A DNA stretch of 23,068 nt. It comes from an uncultured Treponema sp. Lineage in GTDB: Bacteria; Spirochaetota; Spirochaetia; Treponematales; Treponemataceae. Positions 21,217 through 23,068 of the stretch are shown one piece after another. The position numbers and the translations under genes are program-made. Under the pieces are notes generated by a model. The model saw only the letters and a program-made list of their open reading frames with translations, did no database searches and was not told the DNA's origin. The stretch's first letter is position 1. Each line of letters opens with the position of its first letter. The DNA is taken from the NCBI GenBank assembly GCA_905236465.1, contig CAJOQA010000228.1, positions 1 to 23,068 of the forward strand, in the 5' to 3' direction.

Positions 21217-23068
21217 TTAAGCATTGCGACCGTGGCAGTTCTTGAACTTTTTGCCTGAACCACATGGGCAGGGATCGTTACGACCGACCTTTGGCATGGT
21301 TCTTACAACTGTAACACTTTGACCTTGCCTTGCAGACCTCATTGCTGAGTTTTGGGCAGCCTGCCGAGAGGCATTTGCATTAAATGCCTGCCGGGGAGCT
21401 ATTGCTGAAGGGGCCTCTTCGTGGCTAGCTGTCATCTGTTTGGGCTGACTTTGGGGGCGTACTGGAGCCCCTGGTCCCTGAATCTGAATTTTAACTTTAA
21501 ATATACGACTTTCAACTCCGTCGCGGATAGAATCCAGCATGGCATCAAACTGGTTAAAGCCGTCTATCTTGTATTCAGTAAGGGGTTGCTTTTGGCCGTA
21601 AGAGCGTAAGTACACGGCTTCACGCAAACCATCTAGGAATTCCAACTGATCCAGCCACTTTTTGTCTATCATCTGCACGTACTGGTAGCGGATAAACATA
21701 TTGAAATTGGGCTTTCCTACAAGCATTTCCTTTTGCTGTATATCTTCTTCCAAAAGTTTTTCCACACCCTCTATGTTTAACTGGTCATAAGGAACGGTAA
21801 GTCCAAAAGAGTTGTGCAGTTGGTCAACCAAGGCTGACTGTAGGCCTGTGCCCTTCGTGTGCCTGGATTTTTTTTCGTAGTCAGCAAAAATAGATTGCAG
21901 TGTTTGCCTTGTATTTTCCATTACGCGGCTGCTTAAGTCATCATCGCTTAGGATTTGATCCCTTTGGTCGTAGATGAATTCGCGCTGCTGGTTCAATACA
22001 TCGTCAAAGTCCAAGAGGTTCTTTCTTATTTCAAAGTTACGCTCTTCAACCTTCTTTTGGGCTTTTTCTATTGACCGGTTAAGCATTGGGTGGTTGATTG
22101 GCTCTCCGTCTTCCATGCCAACGCTTTTCATGATACGTTTCATGCGCTCTCCGCCAAAGAGCCTCATTAAATCGTCATCCATTGAAATGTAGAACTTTGA
22201 CCGTCCTGGGTCTCCCTGGCGACCTGAACGACCACGTAACTGGTTGTCTATACGACGGCTTTCGTGGCGTTCTGAACCTATTACGTAGAGTCCGCCTAAA
22301 GTTTTTACTTCTTCATAGTCTTTGAGCCACTTGCCCTTTTCTTCGTTTAGGGCTACCTCGTACTGTTCTTGGCTAGCTTCTGTTCCAACCCTCTTGCGAG
22401 CCCTCATTTCAGGGCTGCCACCTAACTTAATATCAGTACCACGACCAGCCATGTTTGTTGCAACCGTTACTGCTCCCTTAGCACCTGCCTCTGCAATTAT
22501 CATTGCTTCGCGGGCATGGTTCTTTGCGTTTAGAACCTCGTGTCTGATTCCAGCCCTAGTAAGCATTGCGCTTAAATGCTCGGATTTTTCAACGGAAACA
22601 GTACCAATTAGAACTGGCTGCCCCTTTTTATGGGCTTCTCCTACTTCTTTTACAATGGCTGTCCACTTGTCGCTTTCGTTCAGATATACTTCGTCATCTT
22701 CATCAATGCGGGCGACAGGCTTGTTTGTGGGAATTGCTACTACGTCTAAGTGATAAATTTTGCTAAATTCCACAGCTTCGGTCGCGGCAGTTCCTGTCAT
22801 GCCGGAAAGCTTTGTGTACATGCGGAAGTAGTTTTGGAAAGTGATTGTTGCAAGTGTACGGTTACGCTGGGCAATCTTTAAATGCTCTTTAGCTTCTATT
22901 GCCTGGTGCAGACCGTCCCCGTAGCGACGCCCTTCAAGAATACGGCCAGTAAATTCATCTACAATCTGGACCTGCCCGTCTTTTACAACATAGTCAACAT
23001 CAATATGGTAAAGAACATGGGCCCTGATAGCCTGTGTAAAGTAGTGGACGTATTCAAAGTTTTGCTCG
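21217..23068 (-). CDS. secA: Protein translocase ATPase SecA, C-terminal part
   Basis: The frame is open to the right edge; about 616 residues are visible and the N-terminal ATP-binding part is outside. It contains VDEFTGRILEGRRYGDGLHQ, MTGTAATEA, VTVATNMAGRGTDI, and RGRSGRQGDPG, all diagnostic of SecA nucleotide-binding domains and helical wing. The C-terminus has a Gln/Ala-rich linker and the zinc motif CPCGSGKKFKNCHG, which binds SecB or the membrane. SecA drives preprotein export through SecYEG, matching the several exported proteins here. Downstream is the HPt gene. Confidence 0.97.
   Translation of the reverse strand, partial: EQNFEYVHYFTQAIRAHVLYHIDVDYVVKDGQVQIVDEFTGRILEGRRYGDGLHQAIEAKEHLKIAQRNRTLATITFQNYFRMYTKLSGMTGTAATEAVEFSKIYHLDVVAIPTNKPVARIDEDDEVYLNESDKWTAIVKEVGEAHKKGQPVLIGTVSVEKSEHLSAMLTRAGIRHEVLNAKNHAREAMIIAEAGAKGAVTVATNMAGRGTDIKLGGSPEMRARKRVGTEASQEQYEVALNEEKGKWLKDYEEVKTLGGLYVIGSERHESRRIDNQLRGRSGRQGDPGRSKFYISMDDDLMRLFGGERMKRIMKSVGMEDGEPINHPMLNRSIEKAQKKVEERNFEIRKNLLDFDDVLNQQREFIYDQRDQILSDDDLSSRVMENTRQTLQSIFADYEKKSRHTKGTGLQSALVDQLHNSFGLTVPYDQLNIEGVEKLLEEDIQQKEMLVGKPNFNMFIRYQYVQMIDKKWLDQLEFLDGLREAVYLRSYGQKQPLTEYKIDGFNQFDAMLDSIRDGVESRIFKVKIQIQGPGAPVRPQSQPKQMTASHEEAPSAIAPRQAFNANASRQAAQNSAMRSARQGQSVTVVRTMPKVGRNDPCPCGSGKKFKNCHGRNA

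Overview
The window looks like chromosomal DNA of a spirochaete, most probably a Treponema species. This is inferred from the gene families (a small conserved treponeme-type protein at 996, several exported beta-rich proteins and lipoproteins, GAPDH, a SecA with a C-terminal zinc motif) and from an A/T-rich sequence with standard -35/-10 promoters. No alignment was possible, so species is not claimed. There are 27 protein genes, two cut by the window edges (a solute-binding protein at the left, secA at the right). I see no tRNA, rRNA, CRISPR array, transposase or integrase.

Layout. 1-905: C-terminal part of an ABC-type solute-binding protein. 996-2707: a small conserved protein converging with an ArsB/NhaD-type permease. 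2773-3692: membrane zinc-ribbon protein plus exported protein. 3673-5598: a minus-strand operon thioredoxin, DTW tRNA-modification enzyme, YhcC-type radical SAM protein. 5701-6570: hemolysin III-type membrane protein with a basic N-terminal extension. 6545-8158: TrmH-type RNA methyltransferase followed by an exported PAP2 phosphatase. 8213-8485: a solitary phospholipase A2-like mini-protein, followed by 259 bases of non-coding sequence with hairpins. 8745-11272: a two-gene O-acetylation module (MBOAT plus DHHW/AlgX-like), preceded by three interlocking palindromes (11295-11372). 11550-12608: gap with a UUCG-loop terminator. 12731-13225: small multidrug-export family protein. 13220-15144: small alarmone synthetase followed by a membrane diguanylate cyclase. 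15194-16554: a lipoprotein and a secreted protein that look like diverged paralogues. 16633-18447: argS. 18517-19922: an exported CxxC protein and a small highly expressed-looking protein. 20089-23068: TatD, a solitary HPt protein, and secA.

Two architectural themes recur. First, seven genes have a promoter whose -10 box ends only 6-9 bases before the ATG with no Shine-Dalgarno sequence, which predicts leaderless or nearly leaderless mRNAs. Others (996, trx, gap, argS, 18517, 19701, the HPt gene) have a ribosome-binding site, and several of those also have a recognisable promoter with a leader. Second, five of six convergent gene pairs overlap at their 3' ends. The exception is the pair involving the phospholipase A2-like gene, which fits that locus being an insertion.

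No complete new system can be asserted. The best candidates for something undescribed are the palindrome chain upstream of the acyltransferase operon, the leaderless promoter class, the orphan PLA2-like protein with its odd flank, and the secreted paralogue pair behind a promoter framed by inverted repeats.
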